Assembly (NCBI GenBank): GCA_963835215.1
Contig: CAWIES010000002.1
Location: 1,178,001 to 1,242,000, forward strand
Direction of reading: 5' to 3'
From: Roseiarcus sp963835215
GTDB taxonomy: Bacteria; Pseudomonadota; Alphaproteobacteria; Rhizobiales; Beijerinckiaceae
Length of the DNA: 64,000 nt
The translations under genes and the position numbers were made by a program. Below the pieces are notes generated by a model. It had not been told where the DNA came from and did no database searches. It saw only the letters and a program-made list of their open reading frames with translations. Shown in pieces: positions 34,952 through 43,952 of the stretch (its first letter is position 1; each line of letters begins with the position of its first letter).

Positions 34952-36610
34952 CTAGCGGCGCCGGCGGCGCCCAGCGATCACAATGAACAAAAAGACCAGT
35001 CCAATCAGCCCACTCGTCGCCGAGCCCCAGCGGCGCTGCCAGGTCGCAGGCAGGGGCTCGGGCAGGGCGCTGTCGAGGACCGCCTCAAGGCCGAGCGAGG
35101 CCTGCGCGAGAACCCGCCCGCGGCCATCGACCACGGCGGAAATGCCGGTGTTGGCCGCGCGCACCAGCGGCAGGCCGGTCTCGATCGCCCGCAGACGCGC
35201 CTGCGCGAAATGCTGATAGGGCCCGGCGGTAAGACCGAACCAGGCGTCGTCCGTGACATTCAGCAGCCAGCGCGGCGGGTCTGCGTCCTCGCTCGTCGCT
35301 TCGCCGCGCTCATTGGGGAAGATCGCCTCATAGCAGATCAACGCCCGCGCGGTCGGCAAGCCGGGAATGTGCAAGCGGTCCGCGCCCACCCCCGGATCGA
35401 AGCCGCCGGGCATTTGAACGAACTGGGTGAGGCCGATCCGCTCAAACACACGCCGAAACGGCATGTATTCGCCGAACGGCACGAGGTGGCGCTTGTCGTA
35501 GCGCTCGGGCAGCAGGCCCCGGCGGTTGAGGATCAGGATCGAGTTGTAGAAATGCCGGCGATCCTCCGAGCGATCGGCCTCGTCGAGCCGCGCCGCGCCG
35601 GTGATCAACACCGTTCCAGAGCGCAGGAACTCGCCGATCGCCGACAGCGCCGCGCCGTCGCGCGCGAGCAGGAACGGGAAGGCTGACTCGGGCCAGATCA
35701 AATGCGTGACGTCGGCGATGCTCGAGGTGGTCGGCGAGGTCGCGCGGTCGGAAAGGGAGAGGTACTGCTGCACGATCGCCTCGCCGTTCGCCGGCGAGAA
35801 GTCGGGCCCCTGTGAGATGTTGGGTTGTACGAGCCGCAGCTTGACTTGCGGCACGGTCGCGCTCGCTGGCGCGCCGAGGCGCCAGGCGCCGAAGCCAAAG
35901 ATCGCCGCCAGCGCTGCGAGCGCCAGCAGGCTCGGCGCCCAGCGTCCGCGCGTTTCGGTCGCCAGCGTTGCGGGCGCCGCAAAGATCGCGATCGAGACGA
36001 GCGTCAGCCCATGCAGGCCGATGAACGAAGCGATCTGCGCGAGTTCGAGATTGGCGCCCAGCGCCATGCCAAGTTCGTTCCAGGGAAAGCCGGTGAGGAC
36101 GACGCAGCGCAGCCATTCGCTGACGCCGAGCCCGATCGCCAGCGCCAAAACGCGCGTCGCATTGGGGCGCCAGATCAGGCGCGCCAACGCGAAGCCGAGC
36201 GCAGGAAAGAAAGCGAGCGCCGCCGGCAGGCCGACGACGCCGAGCGGCAGCGCCCAGGCGAACGTGTCGGCATCGACGAGAAACGCCGCGCCAACCCACC
36301 ACAGGCCAGCGACGAAATAGCCAAAGCCCCACCACCAGCCCGCGCCGAACGCCGCGCCGAGCGAACTCCAGCGTCCCTCGCCGCGACCGACCGACCCGTC
36401 GATCAGCCAGACGGCGATCACGAGCGGGACGATCATCAGCGGCGTCCAGTCGAGCGGCGGCATGGCCAGCGCCCCCGCCGCCCCGCCGACAAAGGCGATG
36501 GCGCGGCGCGGCCAGCCCGAAGAGAGAATCACCCCCTGGGCGAGGCCGCCGAACCCGCCATATCGCGGCGCATAGGCGCCGGCGGCGGAGAGGGAAGCAT
36601 CTTCGTTCAT
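34952..36610 (-). CDS. lnt: Apolipoprotein N-acyltransferase
   Basis: Lnt adds the third acyl chain to lipoproteins on the periplasmic side of the inner membrane. The 552-residue protein has six or more N-terminal membrane segments, then a nitrilase-like domain with the Glu-Lys-Cys triad in LIWPESAFPFLL, RYDKRHLVPFGEYMPF and ICYEAIFPNE, and a last membrane helix near the C-terminus. It starts 16 bases after the CBS-domain protein, in the standard ybeY-CBS-lnt series. Confidence 0.97.
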   Translation of the reverse strand: MNEDASLSAAGAYAPRYGGFGGLAQGVILSSGWPRRAIAFVGGAAGALAMPPLDWTPLMIVPLVIAVWLIDGSVGRGEGRWSSLGAAFGAGWWWGFGYFVAGLWWVGAAFLVDADTFAWALPLGVVGLPAALAFFPALGFALARLIWRPNATRVLALAIGLGVSEWLRCVVLTGFPWNELGMALGANLELAQIASFIGLHGLTLVSIAIFAAPATLATETRGRWAPSLLALAALAAIFGFGAWRLGAPASATVPQVKLRLVQPNISQGPDFSPANGEAIVQQYLSLSDRATSPTTSSIADVTHLIWPESAFPFLLARDGAALSAIGEFLRSGTVLITGAARLDEADRSEDRRHFYNSILILNRRGLLPERYDKRHLVPFGEYMPFRRVFERIGLTQFVQMPGGFDPGVGADRLHIPGLPTARALICYEAIFPNERGEATSEDADPPRWLLNVTDDAWFGLTAGPYQHFAQARLRAIETGLPLVRAANTGISAVVDGRGRVLAQASLGLEAVLDSALPEPLPATWQRRWGSATSGLIGLVFLFIVIAGRRRRR

Positions 36611-36626
36611 AATGGGCTGCGCGCTC

Positions 36627-37679
36627 TCAAGGATCGGGCGGCCGGCGGATTTCGGCGGCGCTCGCGTCGCCCTCTTGCTCGGCGCGCGCGGCCGGGCCGC
36701 GTCGGCGCGGCGCGGCGCGCGGCTGAATTTTCACCCGCTTGATCCGGCGCGGATCGGCGTCGAGCACTTCGAATTCGAATTCGCCCGGGCCGGCGACGAT
36801 CTCGCCGCGCCCCGGCACGCGGCCGGCGACGGCGGTCAGCAGGCCGCCAATGGTGTCGACATCTTCGGCGTCGGCGAGGCCGGAGAAGTCGAAGCCGACC
36901 GCCTTCGACACGTCCTCGAGACTCGCGCGCGCTTCGACGATAAAGGCGCCATCGCTGGTCGCGCCAATTCGCGGCCGATCCTCCTCGTCGTGTTCGTCCT
37001 CGATGTCGCCGACGATCGCTTCGACCACGTCTTCGATCGACACCAGACCGTCGGTGCCGCCGTATTCGTCGATCACCAGCGCCATGTGGGTGTGCGAAGC
37101 CTGCATCTTCACCAGAAGGTCGAGCGCCGGCATGGACGGCGGCGCGAAGAGAACCGGGCGCAGGACGCGCGCCGCCGACAGCGGCGTGTTCATCCTCAGC
37201 TCGGCGACGTCCTTGCGCTCGCCCGAGACCGCGTCCCCCGCGCTCCTTTCGACCAGGCCGAAGCTCGGCTCGGAAGCGAGGAAATCGACGAAGTCGCGGA
37301 TGTGGACCATGCCGCGCGGATCGTCGAGCGTCTCGCCATAAACTGGCAAGCGCGAGTGGCCGGCGGTGCGAAAGAGCGCGAGCAGCTCGCCGAGCGTCGC
37401 TTCGGCGCTGACCGAAACGATGTCGGCGCGTGGCACCATCACGTCGGCGACCCGCACGTCGTGCAGCCCGAGCACGTTCTTGAGAATGGCGCGCTCTTGC
37501 GGGGTGAAGTCGGCGTTGGTCGTGGCGCCGTCCAGCGCGTCCTCGATGTCGTCGCGCACCGAGGCTGGCGCGCCGCCGAACAGCGTGCGCAGCCGCTCGA
37601 ACAGACTGGGGGATGGCTCGTCGCCCGATCGAGCGGCGAGCTGGTCTTCGCTGCGCTCGGGCTCGTCTGGCGCGCTCAT
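36627..37679 (-). CDS. CorC/HlyC-type CBS-domain protein (hemolysin family)
   Basis: This is a 350-residue cytoplasmic protein. Two CBS domains (about residues 78-205: VADVMVPRADIVSVSAEATL and HTHMALVIDEYGGTDGLVSI) are followed by the CorC_HlyC domain (IVEARASLEDVSKAVGFDF, DTIGGLLTAVAGRVPGRGEI). Unlike larger family members it has no membrane domain. It resembles E. coli YbeX, which is linked to ribosome maturation and Mg2+/Co2+ handling. Its GTG/ATG region overlaps the end of ybeY by four bases. Confidence 0.92.
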   Translation of the reverse strand: MSAPDEPERSEDQLAARSGDEPSPSLFERLRTLFGGAPASVRDDIEDALDGATTNADFTPQERAILKNVLGLHDVRVADVMVPRADIVSVSAEATLGELLALFRTAGHSRLPVYGETLDDPRGMVHIRDFVDFLASEPSFGLVERSAGDAVSGERKDVAELRMNTPLSAARVLRPVLFAPPSMPALDLLVKMQASHTHMALVIDEYGGTDGLVSIEDVVEAIVGDIEDEHDEEDRPRIGATSDGAFIVEARASLEDVSKAVGFDFSGLADAEDVDTIGGLLTAVAGRVPGRGEIVAGPGEFEFEVLDADPRRIKRVKIQPRAAPRRRGPAARAEQEGDASAAEIRRPPDP

Positions 37680-38173
37680 CGCTCGGCTCCCGCCAACGCG
37701 TCGGCGCGATAGGGATCGGCGACGCCAAGGCGCGCGAGAATGCGCGTCTCCAGCGCCTCCATGCGCTCGGCGTCGGCCTCGACTTCATGGTCGAAGCCGA
37801 TCAGGTGAAGGAAACCGTGAACGACGAGGTGGCGGTAGTGGTCGGCGAGCGGCTTGTCCTCGTCCACCGCCTCGCGCGCCAAGGTCTCGTAAGCGAGGAC
37901 GATGTCGCCGAGCAGGCGCGCCCGCCCGAGTTGCGAAGCCTCGAAGGCGGGGAAGGACAAGACGTTGGTCGGCTTGTCGAGGCCGCGCCAGCGCGCGTTG
38001 AGCTCACGCACATGCGCGTCGTCGGCCAGATGAATGCAAAGCTCCGCGCCCGCCGGCAGAGCGAGGCCGCATTCGGCGACGCTCGCCGCGATCGCCTCAC
38101 GCGCGAAATCGCGCGCAGGCAGAGCGGCGCGCCATTTCGGCGAGAGGGAGACGAACTCGACCTTCAGCTTCAT
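37676..38173 (-). CDS. ybeY: Endoribonuclease YbeY (rRNA maturation)
   Basis: YbeY is a zinc-dependent RNase in 16S rRNA 3' maturation and ribosome quality control. The 165-residue protein carries the family motif HGFLHLIGFDHEVEADAERM, whose three His residues bind zinc, and LNARWRGLDKPTNVLSFP. It overlaps phoH by four bases upstream and the CBS protein by four bases downstream, so translation is probably coupled along the series. Confidence 0.97.
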   Translation of the reverse strand: MKLKVEFVSLSPKWRAALPARDFAREAIAASVAECGLALPAGAELCIHLADDAHVRELNARWRGLDKPTNVLSFPAFEASQLGRARLLGDIVLAYETLAREAVDEDKPLADHYRHLVVHGFLHLIGFDHEVEADAERMEALETRILARLGVADPYRADALAGAER

Positions 38174-39240
38174 CGTTCGCCGTCTGGACGTCCTGATGAC
38201 TTGACCCCCTCATAGGCCGCGACGATCCGGCGCACGAGATCGTGGCGGACGACGTCGGCATGGCGGAAGCGCACGTGGCCGACCTGCTCGATCTGGTCAA
38301 GCAGCGCGATCGCGTCGCTGAGCCCTGACTTCTGCCCCGGCGCGAGGTCGGTTTGCGTGGGATCGCCGTTGACCATCATGCGCGAGCCTTCGCCCAGACG
38401 CGTCAGGAACATTTTCATCTGCATCGCCGTCGCGTTCTGCGCCTCGTCGAGCAGGATCGCCGCCTTCGCGAGCGTGCGCCCGCGCATGAAGGCGAGCGGC
38501 GCGATTTCGATCATCCCGGTCTGAATGCCGCGCTCGACCATGCGCCCGTCCATGAAGTCGTAGAGCGCGTCATAGATCGGCCTGAGGTAGGGATCGACCT
38601 TGTCCTTCATGTCGCCAGGCAGGAACCCCAGGCGCTCGCCCGCTTCGACCGCCGGGCGCGACAGGATCAGCCGCTCGACCAGGCCTTGTTCGAGCAGCGA
38701 GACCGCATGGCCGACGGCGAGCCAGGTCTTGCCGGTGCCCGCCGGGCCTTCGGCGAAGACCAGTTCATGATTGCGCAGCGCGGTCAGATAGCGATCCTGA
38801 GCGGCGTTGCGTGCGCGCACCGAGCCGCGCTTGCGGGTCTTGATCTGGCCGAATGCGTCGCCGTTGGTTTCGATCTCGCCGGGAAAGAGCGTGCCCTGGA
38901 AGGCGGTCTCCTCGATCGCGCCCTGGACGTCGCCTTCGCTGGCCGGCTGGCCGAGTTTGGCGCGCGCATAGAGCAGCTCGAAGACGCGCCGCGCCTGCTC
39001 GCTCGCCTCACGCGGGCCGCGAATGATGATCTGGTTGCCGTTGGCGTTGGCGGTGACGCCGAAGCGACGCTCGATCCGCGCGATGTTCTGGTCGTAGTGG
39101 CCAAAGACGATTGACGCCAGTCCGTTGTCATCGAAGGCAAGCGCAATCTCGGTCGGTTTGGGCTCGCTGGCCCCAGCTTGCGCGGGTCTCGTCAACGTCT
39201 GGTCCTGGATCTTCAATCTGTTCGCCTCCGCTTCAGTCAT
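38170..39240 (-). CDS. phoH: PhoH-family ATPase (YbeZ)
   Basis: This 356-residue protein has an N-terminal KH-like/R3H-type region (about residues 40-90) and a PhoH P-loop domain with Walker A AEGPAGTGKTWLA and Walker B AILLDEAQNATAMQMKMFLT. The E. coli homologue YbeZ interacts with YbeY in RNA processing, and the gene order miaB-phoH-ybeY here agrees. Despite the name, nothing in its promoter links it to the pho regulon in this window. Confidence 0.95.
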   Translation of the reverse strand: MTEAEANRLKIQDQTLTRPAQAGASEPKPTEIALAFDDNGLASIVFGHYDQNIARIERRFGVTANANGNQIIIRGPREASEQARRVFELLYARAKLGQPASEGDVQGAIEETAFQGTLFPGEIETNGDAFGQIKTRKRGSVRARNAAQDRYLTALRNHELVFAEGPAGTGKTWLAVGHAVSLLEQGLVERLILSRPAVEAGERLGFLPGDMKDKVDPYLRPIYDALYDFMDGRMVERGIQTGMIEIAPLAFMRGRTLAKAAILLDEAQNATAMQMKMFLTRLGEGSRMMVNGDPTQTDLAPGQKSGLSDAIALLDQIEQVGHVRFRHADVVRHDLVRRIVAAYEGVKSSGRPDGER

Positions 39241-39249
39241 GAAACCGAT

Positions 39250-40680
39250 TCAAACCATGACACTCTGTTCACATGACGCCGCCGCGACGATCCGCCCGGT
39301 CAGCGAATTTGGTCCGGCGCGGGTGATCTCGACGCTTTTCATCGCGCCGATCGTCTCTCCCGCGCCCTCGGCGTACACCGACTGCATATAGGGAGAGCGG
39401 CCGACAATTTGACCCGGTCGCCGGCCCGGCTTGTCGAAAAGGACTTCCAGCGTCCGCCCGACCAGCGCCTGGCCGAAGGCGAGCCGCTGCTCTTCGATCA
39501 GCGCGAGCAGTTCGGCGAGCCGCTCCGTCTTGACGGCGTCCTCGATCGGATCGCGCAGCTCGGCGGCTGGGGTTCCCGGGCGCGGCGAATATTTGAAGGC
39601 GTAGCCCGAGGCGTAACCGACCTCGCGCACCAGGGCCAGCGTCGCGCGGAAGTCGGCGTCGCTCTCGCCGGGAAAGCCGATGATGAAGTCGGACGAGAGC
39701 GCGATGTCGGGTCGCGCCCGACGCGCCTTCGCCACGATGCCAAGATAGTCGGCGACGGAATGCCTGCGGTTCATCGCCGCCAAAATGCGGTCGGAACCGC
39801 TTTGGATCGGCAGGTGCAGATAGGGGGCGAGCGCGCCGATGTCGCGATGGGCCGCGATCAGGCTGTCGCTCATGTCGTTGGGGTGCGAGGTGGCGTAGCG
39901 CAGTCGCAGCACGCCTGGAAGGGCGGCCGCGGCGGCGAGCAGGGCGGCGAGATCGATTGCGCGGCCCTGCGCGCCCTGCCCGTGGTAGGCGTTGACGTTC
40001 TGGCCGATCAGTGTGATCTCGCCGACGCCGGCGGCGGTGAGCCGGGCGATTTCCTCCAGCACTTGCGCAACCGGCCGCGAGACCTCGCCCCCGCGCGTGT
40101 AGGGGACGACGCAGAACGAGCAGAACTTGTCGCAGCCTTCCTGCACCGTGACGAAGGCGGTCGGCCCACGCGCGCGGATCGCCGCCGCCGGGCTCGCGGG
40201 CAGATGAAGGAATTTGTCTTCGAGCGGGAATTCGGTGTCGATGCGCTCGGCCCCGCTCGGGCGCCCGCGCAGCAGGCCCGGCAGCCGGTGGTAATTCTGC
40301 GGTCCGATGACCAGGTCGACCGCCGGCTGGCGGCGCAGAATCTCCGCGCCCTCGGCCTGCGCCACGCAGCCGGCCACCACCAGCGTGGTGTCGCGGCCAT
40401 GGCTCGCCCGCTCCGCCTTGAGCTCGCGCAACTTGCCGAGCTCGGTGAAGATCTTCTCCGAAGCGCGCTCACGGATGTGGCAGGTGTTGAGGATGACGAG
40501 ATCGGCGTCCTCGACGCGTTCCGTCTCCTGGTAGCCCTCGGCGCCGGCGACGTCGGCCATTCGCTGCGAATCATAGACGTTCATCTGGCAGCCGAACGAC
40601 TTGATGAACACGCGGCGGGCGGGGCTGGGCAGGCCTGCGTCGTCGCGCTGCGGGCTTTGCGTCAATGTCGTTGAAGGCAA
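39250..40680 (-). CDS. miaB: tRNA-2-methylthio-N6-dimethylallyladenosine synthase
   Basis: MiaB is a radical-SAM enzyme that adds the methylthio group at A37 of tRNAs. It shows the three Cys of the UPF0004 domain (KSFGCQMNVYDS, LNTCHIRERASEK, VVAGCVAQAEG) and the radical-SAM CxxxCxxC in EGCDKFCSFCVVPYTRG, with a C-terminal TRAM domain. The favoured start is TTG at 40680 with GGAG nine bases upstream. The frame is open up to 40746, but that would run into plsC and has no ribosome-binding site. Confidence 0.95.
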   Translation of the reverse strand: MPSTTLTQSPQRDDAGLPSPARRVFIKSFGCQMNVYDSQRMADVAGAEGYQETERVEDADLVILNTCHIRERASEKIFTELGKLRELKAERASHGRDTTLVVAGCVAQAEGAEILRRQPAVDLVIGPQNYHRLPGLLRGRPSGAERIDTEFPLEDKFLHLPASPAAAIRARGPTAFVTVQEGCDKFCSFCVVPYTRGGEVSRPVAQVLEEIARLTAAGVGEITLIGQNVNAYHGQGAQGRAIDLAALLAAAAALPGVLRLRYATSHPNDMSDSLIAAHRDIGALAPYLHLPIQSGSDRILAAMNRRHSVADYLGIVAKARRARPDIALSSDFIIGFPGESDADFRATLALVREVGYASGYAFKYSPRPGTPAAELRDPIEDAVKTERLAELLALIEEQRLAFGQALVGRTLEVLFDKPGRRPGQIVGRSPYMQSVYAEGAGETIGAMKSVEITRAGPNSLTGRIVAAASCEQSVMV

Positions 40681-40712
40681 TCCGTGGTCTCCGGCCGAAG
40701 CTAGGCCTCTAT

Positions 40713-41516
40713 CTACGACGAACCGGGCCCAGCGAGAATAGGGCAATTGCCGGCTCGCACAGCGCCGGCCATCGCTCTGACCGCCGCCTCGGTCTGGCGA
40801 GCGAGCGTTTTGCGGCCAAGTTCACCCCGCGCGGGGATCGGCGCGCCGTAATAGACGTCGCAGCGAGTTGGCCCTGCGGCGAGGAAACGCCAGAAGTGGG
40901 GCAAGAACGTCATGTCGCCGTACCAGGCGAGGACCGGCCGCTCGCGCCGGCCGACCGCCATGCCGGCGAGGCGGGAGTAGTTGAGATAGACCGGCTGGAT
41001 CGCCGCCTCGCCGCCCGCCGCAGCTTGTCGCACCGCCTCGAAATGCGAGGAGCGGAAGCGCAGCAGCCGGTTGCCGTCGCCGGTCGTCGCCTCGGCAAAC
41101 AGCACGACCGGCTCGCCCTCGGCCATGGCGCGCGCCATCTCGGCATTGACCGCCGGGATGGCGCGCCAGCGGCCGCGATCGACGAAAATGATCCCCTGCA
41201 GCCGCGCGAGGCGCCCGCCGAACGCCGGCGCTCCAACTTCCTTCTTGGCCAAGAAGGTCATCGGCTCGATCGATCCCAGCACTGGAATGTCGAGCCAGGA
41301 CAAATGGTTGGCGACGGTGAGGCGGCGTCCAGCGGCGGGTTGGCCGTGGACGACGACCTCAACCCCAAGGGCGGCGCAGGCAAGCCGGTGAAAGGCCGTT
41401 GGCGTCCATTGCAGAGCCCGCCAGCCCCGCGCCTGCGCCAGGAGACGAAACGGCCCAAGGAGGATCAGGAACAGCCCCGCCGCCAGCAGGCCGAGGAGAA
41501 GGCGGGCGCGGATCAT
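40713..41516 (-). CDS. plsC: 1-acyl-sn-glycerol-3-phosphate acyltransferase
   Basis: This is a 267-residue membrane-anchored acyltransferase starting MIRARLLLGLLAAG at 41516. One hydrophobic N-terminal helix precedes the HX4D catalytic motif NHLSWLD and the substrate motif FAEATTGDGNRLLRFRSSHF. It makes phosphatidic acid or acylates a related lysolipid. The longer open frame upstream crosses a hairpin and was not accepted. It lies between miaB and rimI. Confidence 0.93.
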   Translation of the reverse strand: MIRARLLLGLLAAGLFLILLGPFRLLAQARGWRALQWTPTAFHRLACAALGVEVVVHGQPAAGRRLTVANHLSWLDIPVLGSIEPMTFLAKKEVGAPAFGGRLARLQGIIFVDRGRWRAIPAVNAEMARAMAEGEPVVLFAEATTGDGNRLLRFRSSHFEAVRQAAAGGEAAIQPVYLNYSRLAGMAVGRRERPVLAWYGDMTFLPHFWRFLAAGPTRCDVYYGAPIPARGELGRKTLARQTEAAVRAMAGAVRAGNCPILAGPGSS

Positions 41517-41527
41517 CCGCCCGCCCT

Positions 41528-41550
41528 CCTCCCCCGCTTTGCGGGGGAGG
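41528..41550. repeat. CCTCCCCCGC palindrome between rimI and plsC
   Basis: CCTCCCCCGC-TTT-GCGGGGGAGG is a perfect 10-bp stem with a 3-base loop in the short gap between the rimI stop codon and the plsC start. The same core appears after iolB at 16984. It may act as a transcript stabiliser or weak terminator, or simply be a dispersed repeat. Confidence 0.7.
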
Positions 41551-41565
41551 ACAGTGCGTGGGCGC

Positions 41566-42048
41566 TCACGCCAGATCCTTGCGCATGACAAGCGCGCTCG
41601 CCGATTGCCCATCCTTGAGACGGTAATAACCCTCACGGCGCCCGACGTCGCGGAAGCCGAAGCGCCGGTAGAGCGCGATGGCGGCGACATTGTCGGGATC
41701 GACTTCGAGGAAGATCGCGCGCGCCAGCGATAAGGTCGCCCGCGCCAGATGCTCGCGCAATAGGTCGGCGCCGACGCCACGGCCACGCAGGGCGGGGTCG
41801 ACGGCGATGGTCAAAATCTCAGCCTCGTCGGCGGCAAGGCGCGATAGGGCGAAGCCGCGCAGGCGACCAGTCGCCGGATCGAGCGCGGCCGAGCCGAGAG
41901 TCGTCGGACTGGCGAGCAGATCGGCAAACTCGCGCGCCGACCAAGGATGGGCGAATCCCGTGGAATGGATCGCCGCGCAAGCCTCGGCGGCCTCGACCCG
42001 CAGCGGGCGGATGGTCGAGGGTCGCGGACGGCGAAAGCGGGAGAACAT
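41566..42048 (-). CDS. rimI: Ribosomal-protein-alanine N-acetyltransferase (RimI-type GNAT)
   Basis: This is a 160-residue GNAT acetyltransferase with the acetyl-CoA motif VDPALRGRGVGADLLREHL and FLEVDPDNVAAIALYRRFGF. RimI acetylates the N-terminal Ala of ribosomal protein S18, and in many bacteria the gene sits beside tsaB as here (15-bp gap). In related genomes a fur-type gene usually follows rimI; here plsC follows directly. Confidence 0.92.
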   Translation of the reverse strand: MFSRFRRPRPSTIRPLRVEAAEACAAIHSTGFAHPWSAREFADLLASPTTLGSAALDPATGRLRGFALSRLAADEAEILTIAVDPALRGRGVGADLLREHLARATLSLARAIFLEVDPDNVAAIALYRRFGFRDVGRREGYYRLKDGQSASALVMRKDLA

Positions 42049-42063
42049 GGCGTTGGTTTCCGT

Positions 42064-42750
42064 TCACCCCTCGACGCGCGCGATCGCTTCGCCCGCCGCC
42101 GGCTTGGCGTCCGGCGGCTTGATGTAGAGCGGGCGCGGCAAGCTTGTCGTCGGATCAGCGGCGAGCGCAATCAGGGCCACAGCGTCGATGTCGGGATAGG
42201 GGCTGACGAAGACCTCGCAGGCTAGCCCGTCGCGGCGCGCCTCGGCCGCCAGCAGGCCCGCCGCGTCGCCGACGAAGCGCGCCGGACCGGCGCCAACGCT
42301 GCGGATCGCCTCGCGCAGCGAGCCGACGCGCGGCGCGAACAGCGGTCGCCCGGTGGTCTCGTATGATTGGAAATAGACGGCCTCGTGCCGCGCATCGACC
42401 GCCGAGACGATGACGCCGGGTTGTGGCGTGGCAAGCAGCGGCGCCGCGAAGGCGACCAGCGTCGAGACGCCGATCACCGGAATTTCGAGCGCGAGGCCCA
42501 TCGCGCGCGCGAGCGCCAGACCAATGCGAATGCCGGTGAAGGAGCCCGGGCCGACGGTGACGCCGATCGCGCCGAGCGAAGCGACGCCGCCCTCGATCTC
42601 GCCCATCAGGCTCGCCACCATCGGCGCCAGCGCCTCGGCGTGGCCGTGCCTCATTGGCTCGATTGTCTTGGCGATCGCGCTGCGCGCGTCGCCGTCGAAC
42701 ACGGCCACCGAGGCCGCGCCGCAGGACGTGTCGATGGCGAGAATGCGCAT
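42064..42750 (-). CDS. tsaB: tRNA threonylcarbamoyladenosine biosynthesis protein TsaB
   Basis: TsaB is the scaffold partner of TsaD in t6A37 synthesis. The 228-residue protein starts ILAIDTSCGAASVAVFDG and has the ASKHA-fold stretches GVTVGPGSFTGIRIGLALARAM and GVSTLVAFA. TsaE, the third component, is encoded as a fusion at 25252-26814. tsaB lies seven bases after argB and 15 before rimI on the same strand. Confidence 0.95.
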   Translation of the reverse strand: MRILAIDTSCGAASVAVFDGDARSAIAKTIEPMRHGHAEALAPMVASLMGEIEGGVASLGAIGVTVGPGSFTGIRIGLALARAMGLALEIPVIGVSTLVAFAAPLLATPQPGVIVSAVDARHEAVYFQSYETTGRPLFAPRVGSLREAIRSVGAGPARFVGDAAGLLAAEARRDGLACEVFVSPYPDIDAVALIALAADPTTSLPRPLYIKPPDAKPAAGEAIARVEG

Positions 42751-42757
42751 CGGCGCC

Positions 42758-43648
42758 TCAGCGGGTGATCAGGGTGCCGGCGCCGTAGTCGGTCAGCAGT
42801 TCGATCAGCACGGCGTGGGGAATTTTGCCATCGAGGATGACCACGCCCTCGACGCCCTGCTCGATCGCGTAAATGCAGGTCTCGACCTTGGGGATCATGC
42901 CGCCCGAAATCGTACCGTCGGCGATCAGGCCGCGGATGTCGTCGAGCTTGAGGCGCTTGATCAGCTGCTTGTTCTTGTCGAGCACGCCGGGCACGTCGGT
43001 GAGAAACAGCAGCCGCTTGGCGCCGAGCGCGCCGGCGATGGCGCCGGCGAACGTGTCGGCGTTGATGTTGTAGGTCGCCCCGTCGATCCCCTGCGCAACT
43101 GGGGCCAGCACCGGGATCAATTCGCGGCCGAGCACCTGCTCGAGCACGGTGGTGTCGACCTGGTCGGGTTCGCCGACAAAGCCGAGATCGACGACATCGC
43201 CGACGTCACCCTCGGCGCCCGCGCGCGACAATTTGCGCGCGATCACCATGTTGCCGTCCTTGCCGCACAGGCCTATGGCGCGCCCGCCCTGGGCGTTGAT
43301 CGTGCCGACGATCTGTTTGTTGATCGCGCCGGCGAGCACCATTTCGACGATCTCGACCGTCGCCTTGTCGGTGATGCGCAGGCCGTTGGAGAAGCGCGAC
43401 TGGATGCCGAGCTTCTCGAGCATCGCGCCGATCTGCGGGCCGCCGCCGTGGACGACGACCGGATTGACGCCCGCCTGCTCAAGCAGAACCATGTCGCGCG
43501 CGAATTCGCGCCCGGTCGCTTCGTCGCCCATCGCATGGCCGCCGTATTTGACGACGATCGTCGCGTCGTCATAGCGCAGCATGTGCGGCAGCGCCTGCAT
43601 CAGGATTTCAGCCTGCTCCTGCGGGCTGGAGCGGAGCGCGTCGGTCAT
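42758..43648 (-). CDS. argB: Acetylglutamate kinase
   Basis: ArgB phosphorylates N-acetylglutamate in arginine biosynthesis. The 296-residue amino-acid kinase shows the ATP-binding VVKYGGHAMGDE, the substrate loop NPVVVHGGGPQIGAML and the late motif GMIPKVETCIYAIEQGVEG. The length is typical of arginine-sensitive hexameric enzymes. It heads the argB-tsaB-rimI-plsC-miaB run. Confidence 0.97.
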   Translation of the reverse strand: MTDALRSSPQEQAEILMQALPHMLRYDDATIVVKYGGHAMGDEATGREFARDMVLLEQAGVNPVVVHGGGPQIGAMLEKLGIQSRFSNGLRITDKATVEIVEMVLAGAINKQIVGTINAQGGRAIGLCGKDGNMVIARKLSRAGAEGDVGDVVDLGFVGEPDQVDTTVLEQVLGRELIPVLAPVAQGIDGATYNINADTFAGAIAGALGAKRLLFLTDVPGVLDKNKQLIKRLKLDDIRGLIADGTISGGMIPKVETCIYAIEQGVEGVVILDGKIPHAVLIELLTDYGAGTLITR

Positions 43649-43952
43649 GGTCTCTCCGGCGGAGGGGGCGCGGCTGTTCTAGCGGGTGACGAGGGCAATG
43701 CCAAACAGGGGAGGGGGGTTTCTCGGGCGGGCGGGCGGCGGCGTCTGGTGGGCCGAGATAGGCGCTTGGCGGCGGCCTGGATGGCCGGATTCGACTTATG
43801 TGAGACATTGGCTTGCGGACCAGCAATTGCCAAACTTGGCCGGGAGCGGAACGGCGGCTTTGGGGCGATTGATAGCGAAAGCGGACGTTCGACGGGCGCC
43901 TCTTAAAACGAACCCATTCGACCCAAATCGGATCTTTGTGGCGGTGCAGAAA
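43649..43952. other. Gene-free stretch upstream of argB
   Basis: No convincing gene or strong repeat was found in these 304 bp. The part near 43649 must hold the argB promoter. An imperfect hairpin (CAGAATC...GATTTCTG) overlaps the stop codon of the methyltransferase at 43953 and may help to end that transcript. Confidence 0.5.
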
